A stretch of DNA of 64,000 nucleotides from positions 3,534,001 to 3,598,000 of the forward strand of contig OX337232.1 of NCBI GenBank assembly GCA_946965045.2. Direction: 5' to 3'. Shown in pieces: positions 9,741 through 20,977 of the stretch. Numbering within the stretch: position 1 is the first letter of the stretch; every line of letters starts with the position of its first letter. The stretch comes from Epithemia pelagica. Lineage: Eukaryota > Bacillariophyta > Bacillariophyceae > Surirellales > Surirellaceae. Both the position numbers and the translations under genes were made by a program. The notes under the pieces are model-generated. The model had not been told where the DNA came from. It worked only from the letters and a program-made list of their open reading frames with translations, and ran no database searches.

Positions 9741-11543
9741 TTAGTCTAACGAGACTCGCGCCCGTTTCACCCGTCGATTCTCTGGAGATTCATCCACAAC
9801 GACAGTCGACTGTGGATTCGGGTTGGCTGTTGTTGCTGTGCAACTATTGGACGGAAGTTTCACGTCCACCTTTTGTAGCTCAATATGGGTGTGCTTAATA
9901 AAGTCCGTTAAGGACGACCGAGAAGGATTCGGATTGGACAAGAAGCCTTGTACAAGGAACTCTTCCCTGGATTGTTCCTGGGAAGGCTTGTCACCATGAG
10001 ATTTGACAAGTTCGAGCCGTTTGTTCAGAAAGCTTGCAAGGGCTTTCAGAGCTTCGATTGGCAGTACGCTCAAATCGTCTTGGCCTGGAGTTTCAATGAT
10101 TGGGAGCATTGCCGCATCGAGTTTCTGTCCCTCTTTGATAATGTCTTGAACAAGCATGTCATTTCGAGTCTCTACATCTTTTAGCTTGTCAGTCAACTGT
10201 GCGTTCTCGTTCTGAACGGTCTTGAGCTTTTCGCCAGCACGTTTCAAATCTGCTTTCTCTTGCTTCAACTTTTCGTTCAAGCTTTTGTTGTCGATCGAGA
10301 GACTTTTCCAACTCTCCTCGAACTTTTCTTTTTCTCGCAAGGCGTCATCTCTTTCCCTCTTGAGTTTGGCTTCACCCTGCTCGTCCTTCCCAGAACCGCT
10401 AAGCGCTTTTTTCGTCAAGATGCATTGAAAGGCGTGATGAAACACCTGTCGCAGCAATTCCGTGCGGCGCTTGGGGAGATTGTGGTGACCAGACAAATAC
10501 TCAAGGACAGGACTGAGCAGCAGACTGTCTTGAATCTTTGTGTCATCAATATGAAACAAGCTCTCGGGGCACAATCGGGCCAGATGCAAAAACCTTTCAT
10601 CATCCTTGGGGCAACAATCTATGGGTAATTCACCGTCGTTGTTCTTTTGCAAAAAGGCTTCTGGATACTCTGAGTAGAGATACTGAAATGTGTCGGCATA
10701 GTCTTTTTCTTCGTTACTTGTGACCAAATGAGCAGGCAAGTTTCCATCATTGTCCATCACACGTACAGAATCTGGATACGCTTCTACCAAGGCCTTTATA
10801 ACGCGGGTCGGCTGGGTTTAACATGCATAATGAAGAGGTAGCATCTTCGTAGAGGATTCTTGCTTGGAAGCATGTTCGGGTCGGGCCTTGAGGAGGCACA
10901 ACACGGCATCTGGATTGGAACCATATATAGTTGTGCATGCGACATGCAACAAATACGTTCCATCATCGTCACAGATATCAATGGGTTCTTGGTATCGGTC
11001 CAAAAGCATCTCCACCAAATCTTGGTTTGCGCCCACCGCCACGTCGATTGGAAAATTTCCATTCTTGTCCCTTTGTCGAATTCCCTCTGGATACAACTCT
11101 AGCAACAAGGAAGCCACTTGCTTGCCCTCCTTTCCTAGAAATGGCTCGGCAGCTTGACGATGAATGGGAAGTTGCCCCTTACTGTTTGGTGTGGAAATGC
11201 ATTCCGGTAGTACTTTGTAAAAGAGCTCAACAAGGGTCTTGTCCCATTGGGCCCATTTGAAATGCAGGGGACGATTCCCACGAATGTCTTCTTTGAGGAG
11301 CACATCAGGATACAGGCTCAATATTTTGGAGACGAGCTTGTAGCCGTTGGGAAAGGGGAACGCGCGATAATTGAGGAGTTGATGGAGTGGGTATTGTCCA
11401 CTCGAGTGTCTGGCTTTGGCAAGGGCCACACCATGTTCGCCATTGAAGAGTTCCAGGAGCGCTTCCATTTTTTCTTCCTCCCAAAGCTTGGCATGAAGAG
11501 TTTTATGGAATGATTTGAGCAGGGAGTCTGTTGACGCGGTCAT
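9741..11543 (-). pseudogene. Family A ankyrin/coiled-coil gene with one in-frame stop
   Basis: One frame runs without shift from ATG 11543 (MTASTDSLLKSF) to the TAA at 9741. It would encode about 600 residues but is interrupted by a TAA at 10818-10820. In the paralogues this codon is AAA (Lys, in LPLHYACKTQP). Upstream part: N-terminal cap and about six ankyrin-like units (GQYPLHQLL, GNRPLHFKW, GTYLLHVAC). Downstream part: more ankyrins (GNLPAHLVT, GELPIDCCPKDD), a coiled coil (KRERDDALREKEKFEE), the conserved C-terminal domain (ALKALASFLNKRLELVKSHG ... NPSRSSLTDFIKHTHIELQ) and the tail VKRARVSLD. With only one lesion it is young, or the stop is tolerated by readthrough (unlikely). Confidence 0.8.
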
Positions 11544-12229
11544 GGTGGGTGACAAGAGGGGAAGTAGACAATGGCGCTCTGTTAGTTCTTTTGTGACGAT
11601 GATGAGAATGAGAGGGCATCGGCAATCGGCATCGGTGGGAATTGTCGGAGGGAAAAGTGGGAAGCGGCGCGCTCTCCAGAATCCACGCCTGCACATCACC
11701 GCTAGACCGAGCGGCAAGGTACCGCGTAAAAAGCGCGACAATGCGTGGTTGAAAGGTTCTCGTGACTGATCTACCTACCGAATGCATCCAAAGCTTGTTC
11801 GTCGGAAGAGAAAACATGGAGTATCAAACAATCAATCGAACTCGGCGAGAACGAATGTTTAACGACACACCGTAATGGTTCGATTCGAACATTTCAGACT
11901 TTGCTGTTGTACTCCAAAAAAGCCACCAGCCACTGCTCCTAGCTCGCCACATGGCTTAGAACAGGTCGGAGATTCACTTTGTTCTTGGGAGTACTCCTAC
12001 AAATGCTTCCTTTGGCCAGACGACGTCAAGGGTGAATCATCCGAAACGATATTCATCAACGAACTCCTAAGGCGTATGCTGTGCTGTCTTGTCGCTTTCC
12101 TTTGCTATTATCCATTCAAACTGAACGCGTACAGGCAGAGTCATTGAAAAGATAATATAAACACGACATGATATTCGTTTGTCCCATCGGAGTGTCTAAA
12201 GTCCCGTCATGTTTATGTGCATCGTTTCA
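11544..12229. other. Intergenic region between two family A genes
   Basis: 5' flank of the 9.7-11.5 kb copy and 3' flank of the 12.2 kb gene. The last 100 bases (about 12,110-12,229) match the 3' flanks at 25,270-25,402 and 30,320-30,441. Landmarks are a CGTACAGGCA stretch, ATAATATAAACAC, and CCCATCGGAGTGTCT, followed by the CATCG/TTTCA run into the stop codon. No other gene seen. Confidence 0.5.
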
Positions 12230-14152
12230 CTAGTCCATGGAAACTCGAGCCCGTTTCGCACGTTGATTCTCTGGGGATTCATCGACAGTAACTGTTGACT
12301 GTGGATTCTGGTTGCCTGTTGTTGTGGTGCAACCATTGGACGGTAGTTTCACATCCATCTCCTGTAGCTCACGATAGGTGCACTTGATAAGGCTTGTCAG
12401 GGACGACCGAGAAAGATTTGGATTCGATAGGAAACCTTCCAAGAGCAGCTGTTGACTGGAGATTTCTGTTGAAGGTTTGCCACTACCATGAGATTTGACG
12501 AGTTCTTGTCGTCTATTCAAAAGGCTTGCAAGGGCTTTCAGAGCTTCCATCGGCAGTGTATTCGAGTCGTCCTGGCATGTTGGTTCAATGAATGGAAGCA
12601 GTGCCGCATACAATATCTGACCCTCCTTGATGAAGTCTTGAACTAACAAGCCATTTTGAGTCTGGAGAGATATTAGTTCTTGAGTCAACCGTGCCCTCTC
12701 GGTTTCAACCGTCGTGAGTTTTTCATCAGCACTCTTTGCGCCTGCTTCCTCTTTCTTCAACCTCTCTTTCAAGTTGCTGTTGTCAATCGAGAGACTTTTC
12801 CAGCGTTCCTCAAGATTTTCTGTTTTGCGCAAGGCTTCGTCTCTTTCCCTTTCTACATTTTTTAGCCTGTGAGACAATTTAACCCCCTCCTCCTCAAGCT
12901 TTTCTTTTTTGCACAAGGCTTCGTATCTCTCCTTTTCTATAACTGCTAGCTTGTGAGACAATGTAGCCCTGTCATCCTGCGTTTGTTTCTTCCTTTTTCC
13001 CAAGTTTCTGGTTTCAGACTTGAGTCTTTTGTTTTCTTCCTCAAGCTTATCTTTTTCATGCAAGGCTCCGTCTCTTTCCTTTTCTACATTTTTTAGCCTG
13101 TGAGTCAATTTAGCCCCCTCCTCCTCAAGCTTTTCTTTTTCGCGCAAGGCTCCGTCTCTTTCCTTTTCTACAACTTTTAGCAATTCCGCACTGTCGTCCT
13201 GAGTTTGTTTATTTCTCTTTTTCAAGTTTGTGGTTTCAGTCTCAAGCCTTTTGTTTTCTTCCTCAAGCTTTTCTTTTTCGCGCAAGGCTTCGTCTCTTTC
13301 CCTCTTGAGTTTGTTCTTAATCTCCTCGTCCTTACAAGAACCTTCATGTGCTTTCTCGGCCAAGAGGCATTGAAAGACCTCGTGAAATACTTTTCGTAGC
13401 ATATTCACGCGGCACCTCGCGAGATTTCGTTTGACCAAAAAGTCTAGAACAGGATTGAGCAGCACACTGCTATGGATGTTCCTTTCATTTATGTGAAATA
13501 AACTTTTCGGGCACAATTTGGCCAAATGCAAAAACCGGTCATCGTCCTTGGCGCAGCAATCAATGGGCATCTCACCATTTTTGTTCTTGTGCATAAAGGC
13601 TTCAGGGTACTTTGTGTGCAGATACTCCAAGTTGTAGTATCCTTTATTGCCAGCGGCAAAATGAGCCGGTAAGTTCCCGGCGGCATCCATGATGCGGAGG
13701 GCATCTGGATAAACTTCAACCAAGGCCTTTATCACCTTGTCCGGCTGCGTTTTGCATGCATAATGAAGAGGTAGCATCTTGGTGGAGGCTTCTTGCTTGA
13801 AAGCATGTTCGGGTCGAGCCTTGAGGAGGCACAACACAGCATCGGGATTGCAACCACTGTCTTTGACTTTGGTTGCACATGCGAGATGCAATGCATACCT
13901 ACCACCTTTATCGCACGTATCAATGGCTGCGGGAAACAGGCTCAATAACTTGGAAATAAGTTTGTATGCTTTTGAGAAGAAGAAGGCATCATGCGTGACT
14001 ATTCGATGCAGGGGGTACTGTCCAAGCGAGTCTTTGGTTTTGGCAATGGCTTTACCATGCTTCCCATTGAGGAGTTCCAAGAGCTCTTCGTCACGTCCCA
14101 AACGAAGAGCTTTGTCGAATGCTTTGATCTGGGACTCTGTTGATGCGGTCAT
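12230..14152 (-). CDS. Family A ankyrin/coiled-coil protein, intact
   Basis: 640 residues from MTASTESQIKAFDKAL, the start conserved in all A copies; an ATG 75 bases upstream is also in frame. Residues 1-220 are ankyrin-like units (GQYPLHRIV, GRYALHLAC, KMLPLHYACKTQPDKVIKAL, GNLPAHFAAGN, GEMPIDCCAKDD). Residues about 260-480 form a long Lys/Glu coiled coil built of repeated units such as KERDGALREKEKLEEE and LTHRLKNVE. Residues about 520-600 are the family's C-terminal domain (MEALKALASLLNRRQELVKS ... NPNLSRSSLTSLIKCTYREL). The last residues (AKRARVSMD) give a basic, possibly nuclear-targeting tail. It has no signal peptide or membrane segment. Protein binding through ankyrins and homotypic coiled-coil pairing are inferred; the actual role is unknown. 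Confidence 0.85.
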   Translation of the reverse strand: MTASTESQIKAFDKALRLGRDEELLELLNGKHGKAIAKTKDSLGQYPLHRIVTHDAFFFSKAYKLISKLLSLFPAAIDTCDKGGRYALHLACATKVKDSGCNPDAVLCLLKARPEHAFKQEASTKMLPLHYACKTQPDKVIKALVEVYPDALRIMDAAGNLPAHFAAGNKGYYNLEYLHTKYPEAFMHKNKNGEMPIDCCAKDDDRFLHLAKLCPKSLFHINERNIHSSVLLNPVLDFLVKRNLARCRVNMLRKVFHEVFQCLLAEKAHEGSCKDEEIKNKLKRERDEALREKEKLEEENKRLETETTNLKKRNKQTQDDSAELLKVVEKERDGALREKEKLEEEGAKLTHRLKNVEKERDGALHEKDKLEEENKRLKSETRNLGKRKKQTQDDRATLSHKLAVIEKERYEALCKKEKLEEEGVKLSHRLKNVERERDEALRKTENLEERWKSLSIDNSNLKERLKKEEAGAKSADEKLTTVETERARLTQELISLQTQNGLLVQDFIKEGQILYAALLPFIEPTCQDDSNTLPMEALKALASLLNRRQELVKSHGSGKPSTEISSQQLLLEGFLSNPNLSRSSLTSLIKCTYRELQEMDVKLPSNGCTTTTGNQNPQSTVTVDESPENQRAKRARVSMD

Positions 14153-14289
14153 GGTGGGAGACGAAAGGGGAAGTAGACTCTCTTGATTTCGAACTACCTT
14201 GGAGTTTATCTGGCACCGCGGTATCAACAGCAGGGGGATGAAATAAAATATCCCTCGATCTTACTTTTTCTCTCACTGACCCCGACGCC

Positions 14290-17200
14290 AGGGTTGCACC
14301 GCATCCATCACGATCGTAGGGTAGGTCTTGGGATTTTTTATTTTACAATCTATGGTCGATAGGGGGGGACTCCTAAGCGGGCAGGTCGCAAAGGAGTGGG
14401 GCGTTATCAGTAAGGTGAACATATTCCTCCATGGGGATGGGGGAATAAATTGGTGTCACTGGACCGAATCCAAGCCGGGCTAAGTTTTGGATCTGTGATG
14501 TCCTTGTGGTGGTTTTTGCTTTGTGGTTCCGGATGGTGGCCATGTGTGTATTGGCATGGGTGGCTAAACTGGAGACGATAGCGTGGCTGAGGGAGAGTTT
14601 GGCGAAGTGGCCGAGGGAGTAGACGTTGGCGGCCGGGTAGCAGAATTTGGTGATGTCTTTGTTGGCGGTGGAGATGATCTTGGATGGTGCATGTCGAAGG
14701 TGTTGATACAGTGCGAAAGCTGCTGGGTGGGAGAGACTGCGAGAGGCGTTTCTGCCAAAGTGTGGGTCTTGCCAATTTGGTGGGTGGGCAGTGGAAAAAG
14801 GGTGTGGGTTGTTGTCGCTTGAGAACAGCAATGTTTCAGCGAAAGATCCCAAGGATCCAAGGTGGTCGACGGTAAAAGGAAGAAGATACACGCCGTTGTG
14901 GAGGAGGTGTTTGGCTGTCTCTGGGTCCCTGCAGTATTTTGCGCGCGCTGATTCTTGATGCGTCCTGGATGCATGTGCTGTTAGTTGTTGATGGTCGGAC
15001 GGGTCAAGGGTGGGCGTTGGCTGCTGCGGTGGGGGGACAGTGACGTCGATTGCGAGGTATTGAAATTCATCGTTGTTGTGTGGCTGACTCAGCAATAAAC
15101 CGACATCAGCGGGCCGGATGTTGCGGTTGTGCATCGGCGCAAGGCCTGGTGGCTCGACGTGGACATCGTGTGGGGTGTCGACAACCTTGGCAGCGGGGGC
15201 TAGATGGCGTAGGACGTCATACAGAGTGTCTCGGATGGCGTTTGACAAAGCAGTTTTGGATGCTTGACTGCAGCCGAAGAGGTGGTCGCCGTGTGGATCG
15301 AGTGGCTTGGAGCATTTGCACGATTGAAGGTCGTTGCAAGGGTGGACGAAGTGGAGTGGCAAGCGTAGTTTTCGTTTCAGGGCGGTCGCAAAGACTTTGT
15401 TGTCGAGGCGGAAATCGGAGGCTGAAAGGGGTACGGAGAAGGGCATACTCGTGAGGGGAGACAGGACGGACGGAAGGAAGATCCGTTGGTCTGGTTTGGT
15501 CGCGCGGAAGATTTTCGGGATCACATGCTCTTTGAGGATATGGTCCATTTGGCGGTTGTGAGTTGAGCGATCGAAGCGTTCGACGGTGAACAATGATTCG
15601 TCGGCATATTCGTTGGCGAAAAGTGAGAGTGCTTTGCGGAATTTCGTCATTTCTGGGCTGGTGTTTTCCTGCCAGTTTCTGTATGTTTGTTGATGGACAG
15701 TCGGGAGAGGGCTGTGTTCGGAATGTGCCATGGCTATGGCCTGTGCTGTTTGGGTCAAAAATCTTGGGTATGCCGCGGCCGCGGCGTTTTGGTATCCTGT
15801 GCCGCCCAGTCGTTGGGGCAGGGAAGCGATCAGGGTTGACGGGACAAGGACCATGTCGATTGGGGTGGATGTTAGTCGTGCAAGGAATGTAGCAATCAGC
15901 CGTTCCATTTTGATTGTTGTTGGGCTGGTCCAGAGTGTGGACGTTGGGCGCCCGGCCGGGTTGGCCAAGGTGATATCTGCTGGTAGCAAATGCAGAATGG
16001 AGGAAACCAGCGAGAAGCGGAAGAGAGTGTGTTTTGTTTGGAGGTCGTGCAGCTGATGAAGCTTGTCTAATTTGTTTTCCAGTTTTGCGATTTTAGAGGC
16101 GATGTATTGTCGGGCGAAATTGGAGGATCCAATTGGTTGGCCAAGAAATCGGACGCCGGTTGTGATTTCGGCCTTCTCTGGGGACGTCGGTGAGAGGAAT
16201 GTCAAAGCTTCTTGCAGTCCTTGTCTTTGGCTGGGTGAGAGCTTTTTGATGGGAGATTCACCAGTTGTGGAGGTGAGTATGTTTGTTTTGTTGTGGTTGA
16301 GGATGATGCCAAGCGGTGTCCCTAACTCTTGGAATCTCTGCAGAAACCAGGGGAGGTCGGCATGGGGGAGACACACGGAGGTGTCGTCCATGATTGACGC
16401 CGTGTGTGCCAATCCGCCCATTCCGTCGTCGTATGGAATGTCTTGTTGTTTGCGTTTTGCCGCTCGTTGTGCCTGTTCTTTGTTGATTTTGTTTGTCAGG
16501 GCCAGTAGGACCAGACAAGAGAAAAGCGGGCTGAGTGGGCAGCCCTGTGGGAACCCTTCCTCTTGCCAGAGGTGTTGTGGCTTTTTGTTTTCATCGAAGT
16601 ACCATGATTTGCATGGTTTCGAAGTGAGGAGGTCGAAGATTGGGACCAGTGGTTTCGTGGCGTCGTCGGACAGCAATATACGTCTCGCTTCTGTCCGGGA
16701 GACATTGTTAAACATGTTGGTAAGGTCTAACAACAATAAACTTCTTGTTGGTGGTTGGTTGCTGGTGGTGTCCTTGATGTCGTTTTGGCGGGTGATGAAT
16801 TTGCGCACCGCGGCGGCTGTGGTCTGGGCGACAACGTCGACGCCGCCGGGGATTTGTATTCCATACTGTCCTCCTTTGAGGAGGATGGGGGATATGTGTT
16901 CTGTGACGTGGACTAGTGCCGTTTTTGCGGCGACTCTGCGGATTGCTGTCCCGATCCCGATGGGACGGAGCTTCTCCAGGTTGGACAGGTCCTTGTGAAG
17001 GGCCAGGAAGTAGTTGCTTGCCAACAGGGTTTGTATCGATGGCGGGACTTGAGCCGTTACCACGAGCTGGAGGAGCGTTTTGATCTTGCCAAAGTATGGT
17101 CTGGTGGAATTGGCTGCTTTGGTTGTACGGTGGAGAGCCATGGAGACGATTGCGTCTATGCAGTTGGCGAATGGGCCGGAGGCCGTGCCCGGTTTCATTT

Positions 17201-17500
17201 GGCGGAGGGCTAGCTCGAAGTTGCTGTCTTCCAGTCTGAGGTATTGGTTGGCCGGTGGAGGATCTCCCGTTTGTCCTTGTGCTCGTGTGCTTGGTGGTGG
17301 TTGTCGATGGGGGGGAAACAGTTCGTCTTTGCATCGTTGAATTCTGGGTGGTGTAAGGGTCGCCGTGGGCGTATCCTCTGAAAAACCAGTAGTGGCGGCG
17401 ACGCGCCCTCGCTATTTGGCCCCTCGTTAGCGATCTCCCCCAACCTACCCCCAAGCAGCAAGCAGGGGTGATCCCGTCCCGCGTGTTTGAATGCACGATG
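14290..17500 (-). mobile_element. RLE-type non-LTR retrotransposon, 5'-incomplete
   Basis: One long minus-strand frame encodes a reverse transcriptase followed by a C-terminal zinc knuckle and restriction-like endonuclease. It lies between the family A gene at 12.2 kb and a spacer (17.57-18.3 kb) that follows family A genes directly elsewhere in the window, so it is an insertion. Base composition is GC-richer than its neighbours. The exact ends and target duplication could not be fixed. The right limit is placed where the spacer similarity resumes. Confidence 0.8.
14373..17417 (-). CDS. Reverse transcriptase with C-terminal restriction-like endonuclease
   Basis: The frame is open from just after a TAG near 17,418 and reads into conserved sequence (DPPPANQYLRLEDSNFELAL) before the first Met at 17198, so the true N-terminus is missing or in another frame. 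From that Met the ORF has 941 residues: LLLLDLTNMFNN (first catalytic Asp, about 158), GFPQGCPLSPLF (about 215) and SIMDDTS (active-site Asp pair at 271-272, replacing YADD). About 640 is a zinc-knuckle-like CKCSKPLDPHGDHLFGC, followed by RPADVGLLL and AIDVTVPPP, the R-P-D...D-V-T pattern of restriction-like endonucleases. No RNase H or apurinic endonuclease is seen. The element would insert by target-primed reverse transcription. The stop is TAG at 14373. Confidence 0.85.
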
Positions 17501-17565
17501 CATTAACGTACCTTTAGGTATGACTTATGTGCGACATCGACTCACCGGGCTTGGGAGTACCCCCC

Positions 17566-18302
17566 AACCGTCACAGCTCATGATGGCTCATGGGTAAAGC
17601 TATACCCGTGATTCATTTTTCCCCACAGTCCCATGACTAATATACCTCCCGATTATCCATATTGTATCTTGCCCCTTCGCTCTAGGCATGACATCTCTCC
17701 TAAGACAATGACCGAGTACCTTGCTAACGTCTCGGATCTTTCAGGATGATGAGAATGGAGTAGCGAGAGACAGTACTGGTTTCATTGAGTACCAATTGAG
17801 CATATCAAGACTGTTGGTTTGTCAAAAAAAAGGCCCCAGGCACTAGGGTTCGTCCGAACTGGAGCTTTCCACATGACTTAAAGGTTTGCGGTCGAACGCC
17901 AGGTGAATCATCCAAAATGAGATGCATCAGCCGTTCTCTAGGCCACCTGGCTCCTCTTGTCTCTTTATCCTACTAGACAGTACCCATTTCAGCTAGAGGC
18001 ACAACGGCAAATCTCATTTCTCGTTTAGATAAAATACATCTATATAACGGAACAGTGCACAAAGAAATGAGACTGGTCTGTGATTCAAAATCATATCCAT
18101 GTCGTTGTTAAGAAGTCCACTGAGTCCTCTTCTCTTTATCTAGCCGGTGCCTATTTGTGAAAAACACCTAAAGACAAGTCTCGTTCGTCGCTAATAACTA
18201 ATTACTATCGATATAAAGGAACAGTGCACATAGAAATGATACTGGTTTGTGATCAGGCCAATGGGACAAGAACACTTCCAACGCGTATAGATAGATCAGT
18301 CT
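17566..18302. repeat. Spacer repeated three times in the array
   Basis: Similar to 35,475-35,945 and 40,975-41,445. Shared landmarks in order: GCGTGATTCA, GTGACTA-TTACCTACC, a segment with GTACCAAT(T/C)GA, CTAGACAGTACCCATT, GGCACAA(A/C)GGCAAA, GGAACAGTGC, GAGACTGGTCTG, and TATAGATAGATCAGT just before a family A 3' end. No coding sequence. Its position shows that a second family A gene originally lay downstream in each unit. Confidence 0.7.
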
Positions 18303-20018
18303 TCTGAAACTCAAGCCCGTTTCTCTAGGGATTCATTCATAACGACAGTCGATTGTGGATTCTCTTCGGCTGTTCATCTCTTGTAGCTCACGATAGGTGC
18401 TCTTGATATAGCTTATCAAGGACGACCGAGAAAGGTGAGGATTCGACAGGAAACCTTCCAAGAGCAGCTGTTCCCTGGACGGTTCCGATGATGGATTACC
18501 GCCATGAGATTTGACGAGTTCAAGTCGTTTGTTCAGAAAACTCACAACGGCTTTCAAAGATTCCATTGGTAGTTCGTCTTCGCATGTTGTTTCAATGAAT
18601 GAGAGAAAAATCTCATCTAACTTCTGTCCCTCTTTGATTGTGTCTCGACGTAACAAGGAATTTTGAGTTTCTGCAACTTTGAGCTCGCCTGTCACTTGGA
18701 TCTTCTCGTTCTGAACAGTCTTGAGCTTTTCCTCAACACCAATCGATTATGTTCTCTGTTCTTGCAACTGCTCTTTCAAGTTCCTGTTTTCAATCAAGAC
18801 AGCTTTCCAGCGTCCCTCAAGTTTCTCTTTATCGTGCAAGGCTTCGTCCCTTTCCCTCCTGAGCTTCTTGTTTTCAACCTCCTCGTCCTTTCCAGAAACT
18901 ATCTGTGTCATTTTGGCCAAGAGACATTGAAAAACATGATGAAAGACCTGCCGCACCATATCCGCACGGCACTTTGGGAGATTTTGTTTGCTAACCAAAT
19001 ACTGAACGAGAGGACTGAGTAGCGCACTGTCTTGGATGTTCGTTTCATTGATGCGAAACAAGCTCTCTGGGCATAGTCGAGCCAGCTCCAAAAATGTGGA
19101 ATCATCCTTGGCGCAGCAATCAATGGGCAACTCACCGTGCTTGTTCTTGTGCAGAAAGGCTTCTGGGTATTGCGAGAACAGGTATTCCAAGGTGTTGAAT
19201 CTTTGATTGCCAGCGGCAAAATGAGCCGGTAAGTTCCCCTTGGCATCCCTGAGGCGGAGGGCATCTGGATGTGCCTCTACCAAGGCCTTGATAACGCTGG
19301 TTGGATGGTTTTTACATGCATAATGAAGAGGCAGCATCTTGGTGGAGGCTGAGGGCTTGGAAGCGTGCTCGGGTCGAGCTTTGAGGATACACAATACTGC
19401 ATTCGAGTTGAAATGAGGCTCGCAAGCACATGCGGCATGCAACAAATATGTGCCATCATCGCTACACTCATCAATCGAATTGGGGTATCGATCCAGAAGA
19501 ATTTTTACCACCTCTTGATTTCCAATAACCGCCAAATCGATGGGCAAATCTCCGTTGTTGTCCCTGTGTCGAACTCCATCAGGATACAACTCGAGCAACA
19601 AGGTAGTCAGTTCTTCGCCCTCTCTCATCATGAATTTCTCGGCAGCTACAAGATGAAGGGGTAGCCGACCTTCTCTGTTGGGTGTGGAGATGCATTTCGG
19701 TTGCACTTTGTAAAAGAGCTCAATCAGCTTCTTGTCCCAATCCCCCTGCTGGATATGAATGGGAAGATTCCCACGATTGTCCTTTTCTAGGAGCGCATCC
19801 GGATACAGGTCCAATAACTTGGATACAAGTTAGTACCCTTTGGAACGCCGGGAAACACGATCCTTAAGTATTCGATGGAGGGGATATTGTCCCATCGAGT
19901 CTTTGATTCTTGCCATGGCTGCACCGTACTCCCCATTGAGAAGTTCCAAGAGCTCTTCCTCACGTCCCAAATGAAGACGCTTGTCGAATGATTTCATGAG
20001 AGACGCGGTTGATCTACG
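18303..20018 (-). pseudogene. Family A ankyrin gene, multiply broken
   Basis: Reads in one frame from the N-terminal cap (LMKSFDKRLHLGREEELLELL) through the ankyrins (GNLPIHIQQGDWDK, GTYLLHAAC, KMLPLHYACKNHPTSVIKAL) and coiled coil to the C-terminal domain (ESLKAVVSFLNKRLELVKSH ... HLSRSSLISYIKSTYRELQ). Lesions: the family ATG is lost (AGATCAACCGCG where others have ATGACCGCATCA); TAA at 19830-19832 replaces AAA (Lys in GYKLVSK); TAA at 18747-18749; and a frameshift after TYRELQEMN puts the KRA-VS tail out of frame. Clearly non-functional as a full protein. Confidence 0.85.
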
Positions 20019-20734
20019 AAAGGGAAAAGGGAGACAATGGTTCAGGGTCTGGTCTACCTCCCTGCTTCTGCTTGGGCCGACATAATATAAGTTTGCGAGT
20101 TGCGAGGCAAGAAGTGGGGAGCTGTCACGCCTGCACATCCCAACCGGATACGAATACAAGCACATATATTCAAGGAACGAAACTGCGTGACTCATTTATC
20201 GTTCCCACCGATTTCGTCCAACGCATGTGCATCAAATGCTCGTGTACAAAAAGGCGAACTCACATGTCTTGGTTCTTCTAGGAGGAAGAGAGAGAATGGT
20301 GTACTTCTGTAAGGTGACACTCAAATGACTTTCGATGGAGCTGCTGCAATCGAACAGATCAAGAGTTTTGGGTTTCCCCAAGCAAAAAGCACCCCTTCTT
20401 CATGGTTCGAGCCTGGGCTTTCGACATGACGAAAACGGTCCGAGATTGGTTTGGTTTTGAGTACCAGCACTGACAGTACGAGACTCGAAAAGCTCGCAGG
20501 GAGACGGTGATGTATGGCCCGCCGAATCCTTTCGCTGTTCCATAGTACCCCAGTCATGCGACAACTCCTTTCATTGACACCATTGGTAGCTCGAATTTCC
20601 TTTTGCTTGGTCTCGTTTTTCAAGAAGATTCAGGAACGTCAGAACATCGTGACTCTGTTTCGCATCAGGAGCAGGAGAGCATCGTGATGTGGTGCCGAGT
20701 GGAGGAGGAAAAGATGGAGAAGAATCGATCGATA
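20019..20734. other. Intergenic region
   Basis: 5' flank of the 18.3-20.0 kb pseudogene. In the corresponding place of the other units (36.1 and 41.7 kb) a hydrolase gene sits here. I see no trace of it in this copy. No other gene recognised. Confidence 0.4.
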
Positions 20735-20960
20735 TAGTTCCGTTTGCGCGCTATTGGACTTTTCCCACGCAAGCCTTTCCCTTCTCATTAAAAAAAGGCA
20801 TGACGTGCTCGGACCTTTGGCTGCGTATGCGCGAACGCTGGCGGATATCTCGGACGCTCCGATGAAATGCCGCCACAATTGGAACTTTGCGGTTTGTTCG
20901 GATATAGAGAATCTCGATCGGTGCCATCGAGGGATACTTTTGTTTTCTTGAGAGAGAACG
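20735..20960 (+). promoter_or_regulatory. Conserved family B leader, copy 1
   Basis: Non-coding block kept in front of all four family B copies (also 27.3, 37.2 and 42.8 kb). Landmarks in order: TTGCGCGC; CCACGCA; GACGTGCTCGGA; TATGCGCGAACGC(C/T)GGCGGA; TCGGACGCTCCGA; AATGCCGCCACAATTGGAAC; TTTGCGG. It is better conserved than the flanking DNA and includes the short near-palindrome CGGACGCTCCG. It is probably promoter plus 5' untranslated region. Confidence 0.6.
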
Positions 20961-20977
20961 ACAACGACCGAACGACC

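Noticed and set aside
16063-16998. Long plus-strand ORF (311 codons) opposite the reverse transcriptase
   Set aside because: It is antisense to the conserved RT core, has no motif, and arises from the high GC content of that strand pair.
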